Assembly: GCF_000550805.1 (NCBI RefSeq) | Contig: NZ_CP004353.1 | Location: forward strand, 806,001 to 870,000 | DNA: 64,000 nt | Direction of reading: 5' to 3' | Source of the DNA: Corynebacterium vitaeruminis DSM 20294 | GTDB taxonomy: Bacteria; Actinomycetota; Actinomycetes; Mycobacteriales; Mycobacteriaceae | Shown: positions 1 through 7,387 of the stretch, piece after piece | Layout of the letters: each line of letters opens with the position of its first letter | Position numbering within the stretch: position 1 is the first letter of the stretch | The notes under the pieces: generated by a model | Told to the model about the DNA's origin: nothing | The model's input: the letters and a program-made list of their open reading frames with translations, nothing else | Database searches by the model: none | Program-made: the position numbers and the translations under genes

Positions 1-1027
1 GCAGGATGATCTCCGCGAGCTGGCCGTAGGCGAGGTGGCGGTAGACGTGGCGGGTGTCTTGTCCCGACTCCGCCGCTTCGGACGGCTGGTCGGCGCCTTG
101 CCCCACGCCCGCGCGCACCGGCATCCACTCGAAATAGGCCTGCATCGCCGCCGCCTTCAGCGCGGGGAAGTCCTCGCCGGGCGCGAAGGAGTTGCCGGTC
201 GCGCCGTTGCCCCACGCGTTGTCGGTGAACTCGTGGTCGTCCCACATGGCCACGAGCGGCTTCGCGGCGAGCATGTCGGCAAGGTCGGGGTCCTCATGGA
301 AGTGGCCCTGGCGGACGCGGAAGTCGGTGAGGCTCGTCGTGCGGTGCGCGGGTGCCACCTCGCGCACGATGTGGCCGAAGGCCGCGCCGTACCTTCCGGA
401 GGCGTACTCGTAGGTGAAATCGCCCAGGTGGAGGACGAATTCGAGGTCCTCGCGGCTGGCGATCTCGCGGTAGGCGTTAAAGAACCCGGCCTCGTAGTTG
501 GAGCAGGCGCACACCGCAAAGCGCAGGTTGTCGGGGCTGGCGTTCGCCGCGGGCGCGGTGCGGGTGCGCCCGGTGCGCGAGGTGGCCCCCTGGGCGGGGC
601 CGTCGAGCACCGTGAAGCGGTAGAAGTAGCTGGTCGCGGGCGCAAGCCCCCGCGCGTCGACGGTAACCGTGTGGTCGCGCGCGGCGTCGGTGAGCACCTC
701 GCCGCTGGCGGCGATCGCGGCGAAGTCGGGGGTTGTTGCCACCTCCCAGCGCACGGTGGTCGGCTCCCCCGCGCCCGAGCCCGGGGTCGCCTCGGGAACC
801 GGCGTCACGCGCGTCCACAGCACCACCGCGTTGGGTAGCGGGTCGCCGGAGGCCACCGAGTGCCGAAAGACGAGGTCAGTGCTTCCGCTTTCGCTTGTCG
901 ACGCCTCGCGGCTTTCCTGCCCTCGGGCCGCGGCGTGGGTGAAGAAGGGGAGCGTTGCCGCACCGGCGGCGGCGCCCGCAAGGAAGCGTCGGCGGCTACA
1001 CAGCAGGGGAGTGCGAGGGGCGTCCAT
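1..1027 (-). CDS. phoD: PhoD-type alkaline phosphatase/phosphodiesterase, Tat-exported (3' end outside window)
   Basis: The frame is open from an ATG at 1027 to the window edge, about 342 codons. The N-terminus has a twin-arginine signal (SRRRFLAG, residues 11-18) followed by an Ala-rich hydrophobic stretch, so export by Tat is expected. An N-terminal beta domain (about 50-160) precedes the metallophosphoesterase core: Cys at 175 in VCACSNYEAG, HLGDFTYEY around 200-208 and MWDDHEFTDN around 261-270 match the metal ligands of PhoD (PF09423), a Ca/Fe phosphodiesterase-phosphatase that frees phosphate outside the cell. The linker just after the signal peptide (residues about 41-47) is encoded by a copy of the dispersed GTCGACAAGC motif. 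No clear PhoB-type box was identified upstream. Confidence 0.85.
   Translation of the reverse strand, partial: MDAPRTPLLCSRRRFLAGAAAGAATLPFFTHAAARGQESREASTSESGSTDLVFRHSVASGDPLPNAVVLWTRVTPVPEATPGSGAGEPTTVRWEVATTPDFAAIAASGEVLTDAARDHTVTVDARGLAPATSYFYRFTVLDGPAQGATSRTGRTRTAPAANASPDNLRFAVCACSNYEAGFFNAYREIASREDLEFVLHLGDFTYEYASGRYGAAFGHIVREVAPAHRTTSLTDFRVRQGHFHEDPDLADMLAAKPLVAMWDDHEFTDNAWGNGATGNSFAPGEDFPALKAAAMQAYFEWMPVRAGVGQGADQPSEAAESGQDTRHVYRHLAYGQLAEIIL
889..911 (-). repeat. Dispersed GTCGACAAGC motif, copy inside phoD
   Basis: The plus strand reads TTTCGCTTGTCGACGCCT, the reverse complement of the consensus. It lies in frame in the low-complexity linker behind the Tat signal of the phosphatase. 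Confidence 0.65.
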
Positions 1028-1199
1028 GCCGGAGGATGCTAGGCCTCCGCTTCAGTTTTCGTCGTGCGCCAGTGACGGGTGTGACACAGGTTCGCCGAGA
1101 ATTCACCTTCACGACACGAGGCGGTAAACGGGGTCGGCGGCCGAACCCCGCCGGTCTGATGCGCCTCGGCGTCGCACCCGCGGGCGGTACGCTTGACGA

Positions 1200-2339
1200 A
1201 TGAGCTTCTACCTTTTGGCTCTCTTGGGCCTTGTGGCGCTGGTCGGTCCCCTCCTGAATCTCCCGCGTCGGCTGTCGATGCCGGTGGTCGTGGGCGAACT
1301 GATGGTCGGCATCGTCTTCGGGGCCACGGGACTGCGGCTGTTCGACGCCTCCGACCCGACGTTTAGCTTCATGGCACAGGTGGGCTTCGCCTTGGTCATG
1401 TTCATCGCCGGCACCCACGTGCCCTTTCACGACCCCAACCTGCGCCGGGGGCTCGGGCTGGGGCTCATCCGCGCCGCGGTCGTGGGGGCGCTGTGCGTGC
1501 CCGCTGGCCTTGCGATCGCCCGCTACTTCGGCACCTCGCACGGTCTCGTCTACGCCGTCATCATGGCCAGCTCCTCGGCCTCGCTGGTGGTCCCGGCCCT
1601 AGGCGGGGTGAAGATCGCGGGGCGGCAGCCGACGGCGATGATCATGCAGATCGCGGTGGCCGATGCCGCCGCCATCGTCGCGCTCCCCGTGGTCATGGCG
1701 CCCGACCGAGTACTCAAGGCGGTGGCGGGGACGGCGGCAGTGATCGTGCTAGCCGCCATCTACGGCTTCGTCACTCACTCGAGGTATCAAAGCCGCATGC
1801 GGGCGGTCTCCAGGAGCCACCGGCTCGCCTTGGAGATGCGCATAGTACTGCTGGCATTGTTCGTGCTCGCCGCGGTGGCGGTGTCGATGGGCGTGTCCGT
1901 CATGCTCGCGGGCTTCGCGCTCGGCATCGCGGTATCCGTCAATGGCGAGCCGAAGCGGCTCAAGCGTCAGATGTTCGCCCTGACCGAAGGCTTTTTCGCC
2001 CCGCTGTTTTTCGTGTGGCTGGGCTCCTCGATCGACCTGCGCGCGCTCGCGGAGGAGCCGCGCTCCATCGGGCTCGGCATCGCGCTCGCGGTGGTAGGAA
2101 TCGGGCTGCACCTGCTGCCCGCCGTCGCCAAGCAGCCGTGGGCGATGGCCGCGGTCACCGCAGGCCAGCTGGGCATTCCGATCGGCGCCGTGGCCCTGGG
2201 GCAGGCGCACGGGATGCTGGAGGTGTGGGAGGATCCGGCGTTCCTCTTGAGCGCCGTGATTACGATCGGCGCGGTGGCGATGCTGGCGCCGCGGGTGGCC
2301 GCGACCATTCAGGCCGAGGCGAACCCGCAGGGTGTCTAG
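1200..2339 (+). CDS. Cation/proton antiporter, CPA2-type (Na+/H+ exchanger domain)
   Basis: A 379-residue integral membrane protein with about eleven hydrophobic segments running the whole length, the layout of the Na_H_Exchanger domain (PF00999). The N-terminal part LVGPLLNLPRRLSMPVVVGE and the later SSSASLVVPAL stretch are typical of the CPA2/KefB-like branch. There is no C-terminal TrkA-N or USP domain, so it is a minimal membrane-only version. It probably exchanges Na+ or K+ for H+ across the cytoplasmic membrane; the ion cannot be read from sequence. It starts at ATG 1200 and runs divergently from phoD; its stop lies 6 bp before the cynS stop, so the two genes are convergent. Confidence 0.82.
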   Translation: MSFYLLALLGLVALVGPLLNLPRRLSMPVVVGELMVGIVFGATGLRLFDASDPTFSFMAQVGFALVMFIAGTHVPFHDPNLRRGLGLGLIRAAVVGALCVPAGLAIARYFGTSHGLVYAVIMASSSASLVVPALGGVKIAGRQPTAMIMQIAVADAAAIVALPVVMAPDRVLKAVAGTAAVIVLAAIYGFVTHSRYQSRMRAVSRSHRLALEMRIVLLALFVLAAVAVSMGVSVMLAGFALGIAVSVNGEPKRLKRQMFALTEGFFAPLFFVWLGSSIDLRALAEEPRSIGLGIALAVVGIGLHLLPAVAKQPWAMAAVTAGQLGIPIGAVALGQAHGMLEVWEDPAFLLSAVITIGAVAMLAPRVAATIQAEANPQGV

Positions 2340-2345
2340 CGATCT

Positions 2346-2795
2346 TTACCAGTGGTAGTCGAGGAACTTGCCGTCGAAGGTGACCACCACACGATCACCT
2401 GCCGGATCCTCACGGCGGTCGAAGTCCATCTGGAAGTTGATGGCTGACATGATGCCGTCGCCGAACTCCTCGTGCACGAGCGCCTTGAGGGCGGGACCGT
2501 GGACCTTGATGGCCTCCATGAAGCGGTAGATGGTCGGGTCGTCGAGTAGCGCAGCGTCGAAGGCGCGGGTCGGCTGCTGCATGAGCGCCTCGCGAACGTC
2601 CTCGCCGAGCTCGAGCTCCGCACAGACCTTGTCGGCCAGCTCTTCCGGGACAGGGAAGCTGCCGAGCAGGGCAGAGGTGGACCACACCAGCGGGCGGTCG
2701 ATGAGCGCGGCTAGCTCGGCCCACGTCTTGCCCTTGCGGATGCGCTGGGCGTCCACGAGCTTTCCTGCCTCGTACTTGTCCATGATCGGTTGCAT
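2346..2795 (-). CDS. cynS: Cyanate hydratase (cyanase)
   Basis: 149 residues, close to the 156 of E. coli CynS. Cyanase converts cyanate plus bicarbonate to ammonia and carbon dioxide in the cytoplasm as a decamer. The N-terminal helical domain (1-80) is followed by the catalytic domain with YRFMEAI and HEEFGDGIMSAINF. Arg91, Glu94 and Ser117 sit where E. coli has Arg96, Glu99 and Ser122, so the active site is complete. The start is ATG 2795 because GGAGGAAC lies just upstream; a longer open frame to 2978 has no such support. No cynT carbonic anhydrase or cynX neighbour is present. The upstream AT-rich stretch holds two CTATAG copies (2846-2851, 2854-2859) in the promoter region. Confidence 0.93.
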   Translation of the reverse strand: MQPIMDKYEAGKLVDAQRIRKGKTWAELAALIDRPLVWSTSALLGSFPVPEELADKVCAELELGEDVREALMQQPTRAFDAALLDDPTIYRFMEAIKVHGPALKALVHEEFGDGIMSAINFQMDFDRREDPAGDRVVVTFDGKFLDYHW

Positions 2796-2971
2796 CGTTC
2801 CTCCAATTCGAGCTTTAACTGTCGATGTATAGAAAAACGATAAACCTATAGCTCTATAGATGCAACGGGCCAGGTGAAGGGGCACTTTCTCGAAAGCATT
2901 CGGAGGCGGGTCAGGGCATGATGGACCCGGAATTAGGTTCTCAGACGAGAAGGAGTAAGGTATCAGGCATT

Positions 2972-3044
2972 GGGGCATTAGCTCAGTTGGTAGAGCGTCG
3001 CGTTCGCAATGCGAAGGTCAGGGGTTCGATTCCCCTATGCTCCA
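2972..3044 (+). tRNA. tRNA-Ala (anticodon CGC)
   Basis: The cloverleaf folds by eye: acceptor GGGGCAT with ATGCTCC, D arm GCTCAGTTGGTAGAGC, anticodon stem TCGCG/TGCGA with loop TTCGCAA giving anticodon CGC (codon GCG), and T arm AGGGGTTCGATTCCCCT. CCA is not encoded. The gene is 73 nt with no intron. Confidence 0.95.
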
Positions 3045-3050
3045 CAAAAT

Positions 3051-3087
3051 GCGAGGTCACAGGCTTGAAACAGGTCTGTGGCCTCGC
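3051..3087 (+). terminator. Likely terminator of tRNA-Ala
   Basis: GCGAGGTCACAGGC pairs with GTCTGTGGCCTCGC across a short loop, with a couple of mismatches. The following T tract is weak (TTCT). Confidence 0.5.
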
Positions 3088-3120
3088 CTTCTGGCGTTCA
3101 GGGCCCTTCTTGGCTGGGGG

Positions 3121-3128
3121 CCACCCGC
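3121..3128. repeat. Left target-site duplication of the IS
   Basis: CCACCCGC directly before the IS; the same octamer follows the right end. Confidence 0.7.
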
Positions 3129-3132
3129 GGCT

Positions 3133-3151
3133 TAAACGACAGAATGTGTTG
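3133..3151 (+). repeat. Left terminal inverted repeat of the IS
   Basis: TAAACGACAGAATGTGTTG, exact reverse complement of 4542-4560. Confidence 0.92.
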
Positions 3152-3202
3152 TTTTACGGCGTGTCGTAGTGAACGACATTTTGTGTTGGTGGGGTTGGGG
3201 GT

Positions 3203-4403
3203 TTAGCGTATGTGACCTTTGCGTATTCCCATAGAGTGGTTGTAGGCAGTGTCGATGGCACTGTCGAAGGCTGCTGGGCGGCCGTCTTCGTGTCCGCTGG
3301 TGGCTTGTGTTTCCTGGTTGGTGAGGACTTTAACTTTGGCGAGTGCGTCCTGACCCCAGTTTTGCTGCCTGGCGATCTCAATCGGATCGTCAGGCAGCTG
3401 CGTATGCATGTAGAGCCACCAGTCGCAGGCGATGCGTTGCTGTTCATCGCGTAGCCCACGATGGTCATACATGAGCTTTTTGATTTGCGCATTGATGCCA
3501 CCTTCCAGACTGTTGGTGGTCCGTTCCAGCCTCTGACCTGGTGCTGCTTCGGATAGGTAGGCAAAAAGGTGGCCTTGCTGACTCATTGTCACCAACTGTC
3601 GGTAGACGCCACGGTGGACTTCGTGGGTGTACCACCAGAGCTTGTTTTTGCGCTTTGACTTGGGAATTTGGTCAAAGGGGACATCTTTGACGTAGGTCCT
3701 TGCTTTGAGCTGGGTGGCAAAGACATCACCGAAGCGCTGCAGTTTGACTACCCATCGGGCTGCATCGTCGAGGTTGTCAACGGCCAGTAGTTCAAACGAC
3801 AGGCGTCGTAATGCTTTGCCCATCGGTGAGGTGGGATGAAGGCCGGTTGCTCGTTGAATGTTGCGTTTGACGTGGACGATGCAGCGTTGCACGGGCGTGT
3901 GTGGCCAGAGACGTTTGATTGCTTTAAGCCCTCCAGAATCCCCGTCGCAGGTCACCAGCTGTGGGGGAGCCAGCGGGTCCAGCAAACGCATGTAGGACCA
4001 GGATGATTCGCGTGTGCACCAGAACCAGTTGATGACATGTGAGATGTCTGCGACCACGACTAGGCATTTGGTGTTGAAGTACGTTCCGTCGATAAAAACC
4101 TGGTCGTAGATGCGCTGCTTGTCCACGTTGCGGGGTGGTTGGATAAGCCAGAACGGTGTGAAGTGCCGTTGCAAAGTTCTTGTGGAAACGCCGCAGGTAG
4201 CAGCAGTATTAGCGAGGCTATGGCCGGAAATGAGCCACGTGATGAAGATGCGGAACCATTTTGCTTGGTTGGCGTCGTTGTTGGTGCGGGTGAAGGTGGC
4301 TTTTGCAGGTGCAGCATCGCCACCGTTGCCGCCCGGCGCTGGTTGTTCCGTGTTTGGTGCAGTCCCCGTCGCAGACGGAGCATCGAGGATGATTTTTGCT
4401 CAT
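3203..4403 (-). pseudogene. IS1249/IS256-group transposase, frameshifted
   Basis: The gene begins at ATG 4403 with a zinc-ribbon-like segment (CSVCDGDC and CCTC, Cys pairs around residues 8-34) and then leaves frame at an AAAA run on its coding strand (plus-strand TTTT 4301-4304). Reading on in the next frame gives KATFTRTNND, an HTH-like region and the catalytic part: FIDGTYF (first Asp), CDGDSGG with the following IVHVKRN segment, and ERTTNSLEGGIN (Glu region), ending at 3203. One surplus A explains the break: total length is 3n+1, and about 399 residues result when corrected. It is either a mutation, a sequencing error in the homopolymer, or less likely a +1 programmed shift. Confidence 0.85.
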
Positions 4404-4541
4404 CCCACCATCGTGAATCTAGAGCACGAGCACATCGGTGAACACAAGGTCGGATTTCCGGCCCAATGAATGGATATCACTCCAGATAAGTGAAACTTTA
4501 CTAATATCAACAGGTCACACCGGCTAAATACACAATCTCAG

Positions 4542-4560
4542 CAACACATTCTGTCGTTTA
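4542..4560 (-). repeat. Right terminal inverted repeat of the IS
   Basis: CAACACATTCTGTCGTTTA, perfect partner of 3133-3151. Confidence 0.92.
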
Positions 4561-4562
4561 GG

Positions 4563-4570
4563 CCACCCGC
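4563..4570. repeat. Right target-site duplication of the IS
   Basis: CCACCCGC follows the IS end, matching 3121-3128. Confidence 0.7.
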
Positions 4571-4604
4571 AGGGGCCCGCGACAACCTTGCGGTGGGGGA
4601 GTAC

Positions 4605-5153
4605 CTAGCACCCGCGCGCGGCGGTGGCGGCGAGCTGGTCGAGCATCGCCTTCAGCTCGCCCTCGCGGCGCTCGTTCGGGGTGAAGGATCCGTCCTCAGC
4701 GAACTCGAAGAAGACGGAGAGCGCAACCTGGGCGCGGATGTCGGTCATGTGGAAGTTAGCCACGATCTGCCGCCACTGCTCGACTGCGCGCACGCCGTCA
4801 TTGGCGCCGTAGGACACGAACCCGACCGCCTTTCCCGTCCACTCGGGACCGAGGGAGTCCACGGCGTTCTTGAACGCGCCGGGCACACCGTGGTTGTACT
4901 CCGGGGTGACAAACACGAAGGCGTCGCAGCCATCGACGGCGGTGCTCCAGCTCTGGGTGTTCTCCGAGTCGTACTTCTTCTCCGCGGTCGCGGGCAGGAT
5001 CGACGTAGTGAGCAGCGGGACGTCGAATTCCTTGAGGTCGAGCAGCGCGACGTCGTGGTCGAGGTGGCCACGCGCGACAGCTTCCACCCAACGTCCAACG
5101 AGCAGACCCTTGCGGCCCTCGCGGATGGACCCGACGATGATTCCGATCTTCAT
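4605..5153 (-). CDS. NADPH-dependent FMN reductase family protein
   Basis: 182 residues with a flavodoxin-like fold. GSIREGRKG (residues 8-16) is the FMN-phosphate loop, and TPEYNHGVPGAFKNAVD (around 83-99) is the second flavin-contact motif of the NADPH_dep_FMN_red family (PF03358). Members reduce FMN, quinones, azo dyes or chromate with NAD(P)H in the cytoplasm; the natural substrate cannot be told. The gene is monocistronic. A strong 11-bp inverted repeat lies 23-58 bp upstream of the start, suggesting a dedicated repressor, as for other redox-stress oxidoreductases; no regulator gene is adjacent. Confidence 0.88.
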   Translation of the reverse strand: MKIGIIVGSIREGRKGLLVGRWVEAVARGHLDHDVALLDLKEFDVPLLTTSILPATAEKKYDSENTQSWSTAVDGCDAFVFVTPEYNHGVPGAFKNAVDSLGPEWTGKAVGFVSYGANDGVRAVEQWRQIVANFHMTDIRAQVALSVFFEFAEDGSFTPNERREGELKAMLDQLAATAARGC

Positions 5154-5175
5154 GCTTACCCTTTCTGTAGGAAAT

Positions 5176-5211
5176 GTCGTGTTTTATCAGCTGATTCGAG
5201 TAAAACACGAC
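5176..5211. promoter_or_regulatory. Inverted-repeat operator candidate upstream of the FMN reductase
   Basis: GTCGTGTTTTA (5176-5186) and TAAAACACGAC (5201-5211) are perfect 11-bp arms around a 14-bp spacer that itself contains the palindrome ATCAGCTGAT (5186-5195). No T tract follows on either strand, so an operator fits better than a terminator. A MarR/TetR-type binder is only a guess. Confidence 0.6.
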
Positions 5212-5249
5212 GGTTTTAGGGCCGCAAGCAAATTGTTAGCGTCGCCTTC

Positions 5250-5813
5250 CTAGCTGGCGGGAAGTGTAAAGGTTCCGCTCTCGAGCTTGAGCTGGGTGGA
5301 GCCCTTCGGGATGGCGAACGCGCCGTAGCGGCGGGTCTTCGTACCCTGCGCGGTGGCGTCGAACCACTGGCCGTAGTTGTCGGTGGGGTCCTTGCAGCGG
5401 TTCGCCGACCAGGCGTTGGTGGTGAAGCCGTCGGCGTCGAGCGTCTTCGGGATCGCGAGGATGTACTCGGGAAAGTCCTGCTTCACGGTGGTGGCCTCGA
5501 CCTCCGCCCAGACCTGGAGGAGCACCTGCGAGTTGGTGTCGATGTCCGGGCCGTATTCCTCGCCCAGGGTGCCGTAGCGGCATTCCTGCCCGACGGTGAT
5601 CTCGCGGACGGTCATCGTCACGTCGTCGCCCTCGTACTGTGCGACCTTGAACGGGGTGTTGATCTCCGCGGGGACCGTCGTGGCCGGGGCGGGCCGGGGG
5701 CTGGTCTCCGCGTCGGGGGCGGGCATGGGGAAACTGTTTTTGCCATCAGTGCAGGCAGTCAGGCTCAGCGCGGCGACAAAAAGGGTGGTCGCCGCAAGCA
5801 CGGTCTTCTTCAT
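5250..5813 (-). CDS. Predicted lipoprotein, DUF4352-like beta-sandwich
   Basis: 187 residues from ATG 5813, chosen because AAGG lies upstream and the lipoprotein signal (MKKTVLAATTLF... LTAC) begins there. Cys at the lipobox is followed by a Pro/Thr-rich linker and a globular part with strand-like segments (VTMTVREITVG, VLLQVWAEVEATT) resembling the DUF4352 immunoglobulin-like fold. Two further Cys (in QECRYG and NRCKDP) may form a disulfide. It is anchored on the outer face of the membrane; the function is unknown. It is the last gene before the inverted repeat at 5176 and may be transcribed separately from the FMN reductase. Confidence 0.72.
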   Translation of the reverse strand: MKKTVLAATTLFVAALSLTACTDGKNSFPMPAPDAETSPRPAPATTVPAEINTPFKVAQYEGDDVTMTVREITVGQECRYGTLGEEYGPDIDTNSQVLLQVWAEVEATTVKQDFPEYILAIPKTLDADGFTTNAWSANRCKDPTDNYGQWFDATAQGTKTRRYGAFAIPKGSTQLKLESGTFTLPAS

Positions 5814-5885
5814 GAGTAAACCTTGGGGTCGGGTGAATGTAAGGTGTGCCCCCAAGATTAATGGAAACGCATGCCCAATTCTCGC

Positions 5886-6659
5886 CTATTCCTTAGGAAT
5901 CACTATGAGATTCGTTCCGGCCTCGGTGAGCTGCGTGGCAAGGTCGTCGGAAAGCTCGTTGGTGATGACGGTGTCCACCTGATCCATCGTGGCCACCCGG
6001 TGGGTCGACATGCGCGTGAACTTCTCAGGTGTTGCCACCACGATCACCCGCCGGGCTGCCTGGAAGTAGGCGCGCTTGAGCGTGGCCTCGTTGAGATTCG
6101 GCGACATGACGCCCACGCTCGGGTCGCAGGCGCAGACGCCGATGAACGCCAGGTCGAAGCGCATCGACAGCACGGTTTCCACCGCGGCGGGGCCCCAGAC
6201 GGCGAGGTCGTCGCTGTTGATGGAGCCGCCCGGGATGACCACCTCGGTGTCCGTGTCCTTTGCCAGCGCCGCACCCGCGTAGAGCGACATGGCCAAGGCG
6301 GTGATCTTGGCTCCCGCAATATGCTTTGCGACGGCCAAAGGTGTGGTGCCCGCGTCGATGAGCACGCTCATGCCCGGCTCCACAAAGGCGGCGGCCTCGG
6401 CGGCGATGGCGCGCTTGCCGGCCGGGTCCTCTGTCTGGCGCACGGCGAGCGGGTACTTCGCCCCGCGCCGGGTGGCCGGCCGCGCCCCGCCGCGGAAGCG
6501 CTCGACCGCGCCGATCTCCTCCAGCGTGGCTAGGTCGCGGCGGATGGTGATGGCCGAGGCGCCGGTCAGCTCGCGCAGCTGCGTGATCGTTTTGGCCCCG
6601 TTGTCGACCGCGCGGATGATGGCGCGGTGGCGTTCCTGCTGCTCCATGGGGATGATCAT
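5886..6659 (-). CDS. DeoR/GlpR-family transcriptional regulator
   Basis: 257 residues. The N-terminal winged helix-turn-helix (about 8-60; ITQLRELTGASAITIRRDLATLE) is the DeoR signature, and the C-terminal sensor domain contains the DeoRC sugar-isomerase-like motifs (DAGTT, FIGVCACDP, ATLKRAYFQAARRV). Such proteins repress sugar or nucleoside catabolism genes and respond to phosphorylated sugars. Start ATG 6659 (or 6647) faces the divergent small gene at 6782, so that gene is its likely target; no sugar operon is adjacent. The intergenic space carries a 16-bp palindrome. Confidence 0.88.
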   Translation of the reverse strand: MIIPMEQQERHRAIIRAVDNGAKTITQLRELTGASAITIRRDLATLEEIGAVERFRGGARPATRRGAKYPLAVRQTEDPAGKRAIAAEAAAFVEPGMSVLIDAGTTPLAVAKHIAGAKITALAMSLYAGAALAKDTDTEVVIPGGSINSDDLAVWGPAAVETVLSMRFDLAFIGVCACDPSVGVMSPNLNEATLKRAYFQAARRVIVVATPEKFTRMSTHRVATMDQVDTVITNELSDDLATQLTEAGTNLIVIPKE

Positions 6660-6693
6660 AGCGCGCCAAGTTCGATCATGATGAATCATTTAC

Positions 6694-6709
6694 GATGGTC
6701 GAAACCATC
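6694..6709. promoter_or_regulatory. Palindrome between deoR-type gene and the divergent small gene
   Basis: GATGGT-CGAA-ACCATC, perfect 6-bp arms, lies in a shared divergent promoter region with GATCATGATGAATCAT next to it. It is a plausible operator for the DeoR-type regulator. Confidence 0.5.
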
Positions 6710-6781
6710 CCTATTCTGGTGTCTGTCCACGAAGGAGAACGTAAAACAGCACGTCAAGCGTGCGGAAGGGGAACGATCGCA

Positions 6782-7105
6782 ATGATCATCACCATTGGTC
6801 TCATCATGAACGAAAAGCTGGCGCGCGACGTCGCGAGCTACCTGCCGGACGGGGCGGAGGCGCGCTGGGTGGGCAGCCTCGACCGCGCCTGCGAGTGTGA
6901 CGGGCTCGTCGTCGACGCCGCCTACGCTTTTGATACCTATCCGAACATGCCGGTGGTGCTCCTCGGCGATACGGGCGACCGGGTCGGCTCGCTCCTGCGC
7001 GACGGTGGGGCGCTCCTCATGTCGCGGGAGATGGCCACCCCGCTGCCGGATCTGTTGGCCCAGTTCCGGGATTTCGTCGCCGAGCGTCTCGTCGCGGTGG
7101 GGTAG
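6782..7105 (+). CDS. Small hypothetical protein divergent from the DeoR-type regulator
   Basis: 107 residues from ATG 6782, supported by GGAAGGGG upstream; an open frame reaching back to 6695 has no ribosome site. It is soluble and acidic, with an alternating strand/helix pattern (MIITIGLIM, CDGLVVDAAYAF, MPVVLLGDTGDRVGSLLRDG, LLMSREM) that could be a small Rossmann-like domain. I recognise no family. It is placed to be controlled by the regulator at 5886-6659. A copy of the dispersed motif follows at 7135. Confidence 0.65.
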   Translation: MIITIGLIMNEKLARDVASYLPDGAEARWVGSLDRACECDGLVVDAAYAFDTYPNMPVVLLGDTGDRVGSLLRDGGALLMSREMATPLPDLLAQFRDFVAERLVAVG

Positions 7106-7134
7106 CGGCGCGCCCGATCGGAAGGCTCGGTGCG

Positions 7135-7156
7135 GTACGCGTCGACAAGCGAAAGC
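7135..7156 (+). repeat. Dispersed GTCGACAAGC motif, intergenic copy
   Basis: GTACGCGTCGACAAGCGAAA in direct orientation, about 30 bp behind the small gene. The rest of 7157-7387 is AT-rich promoter DNA for the transcarboxylase operon with repeated GTTG/GATGTT words and no gene seen. Confidence 0.7.
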
Positions 7157-7387
7157 AAAGGAATCCGCAGCTCGCGCGACCGGAAGCTGGGGAAAATTTG
7201 CAGAAAAATACGGGTAGAGACAAAAGTCACAGTGGTCAGACAACAGTGGTGCCCGGCATGCAATACCGTCCTGTGCTGGGGAAACGATTTTGTTGGTTGA
7301 TGTTGGATTATGTTGCTTTTATGATGTGATTTTTGCCAAGTGGATTTGGTTCTGCAAAAGCCCGAAAGTGCGCATAGATTGTGGGTT

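Larger units (their letters stand above)
3129..4562. mobile_element. IS1249-like (IS256-group) insertion sequence
   Basis: About 1.43 kb with one transposase gene on the minus strand. A perfect 19-bp inverted repeat marks the ends (3133-3151 and 4542-4560), extending imperfectly to 23 bp. CCACCCGC occurs on both sides (3121-3128 and 4563-4570), an 8-bp direct repeat as expected for this group; exact ends are uncertain by two bases because the flanking GGCC/GGCT blurs the limit. It landed just behind the tRNA-Ala terminator. The interior has lower GC than the neighbouring genes, a sign of separate origin. Confidence 0.88.
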
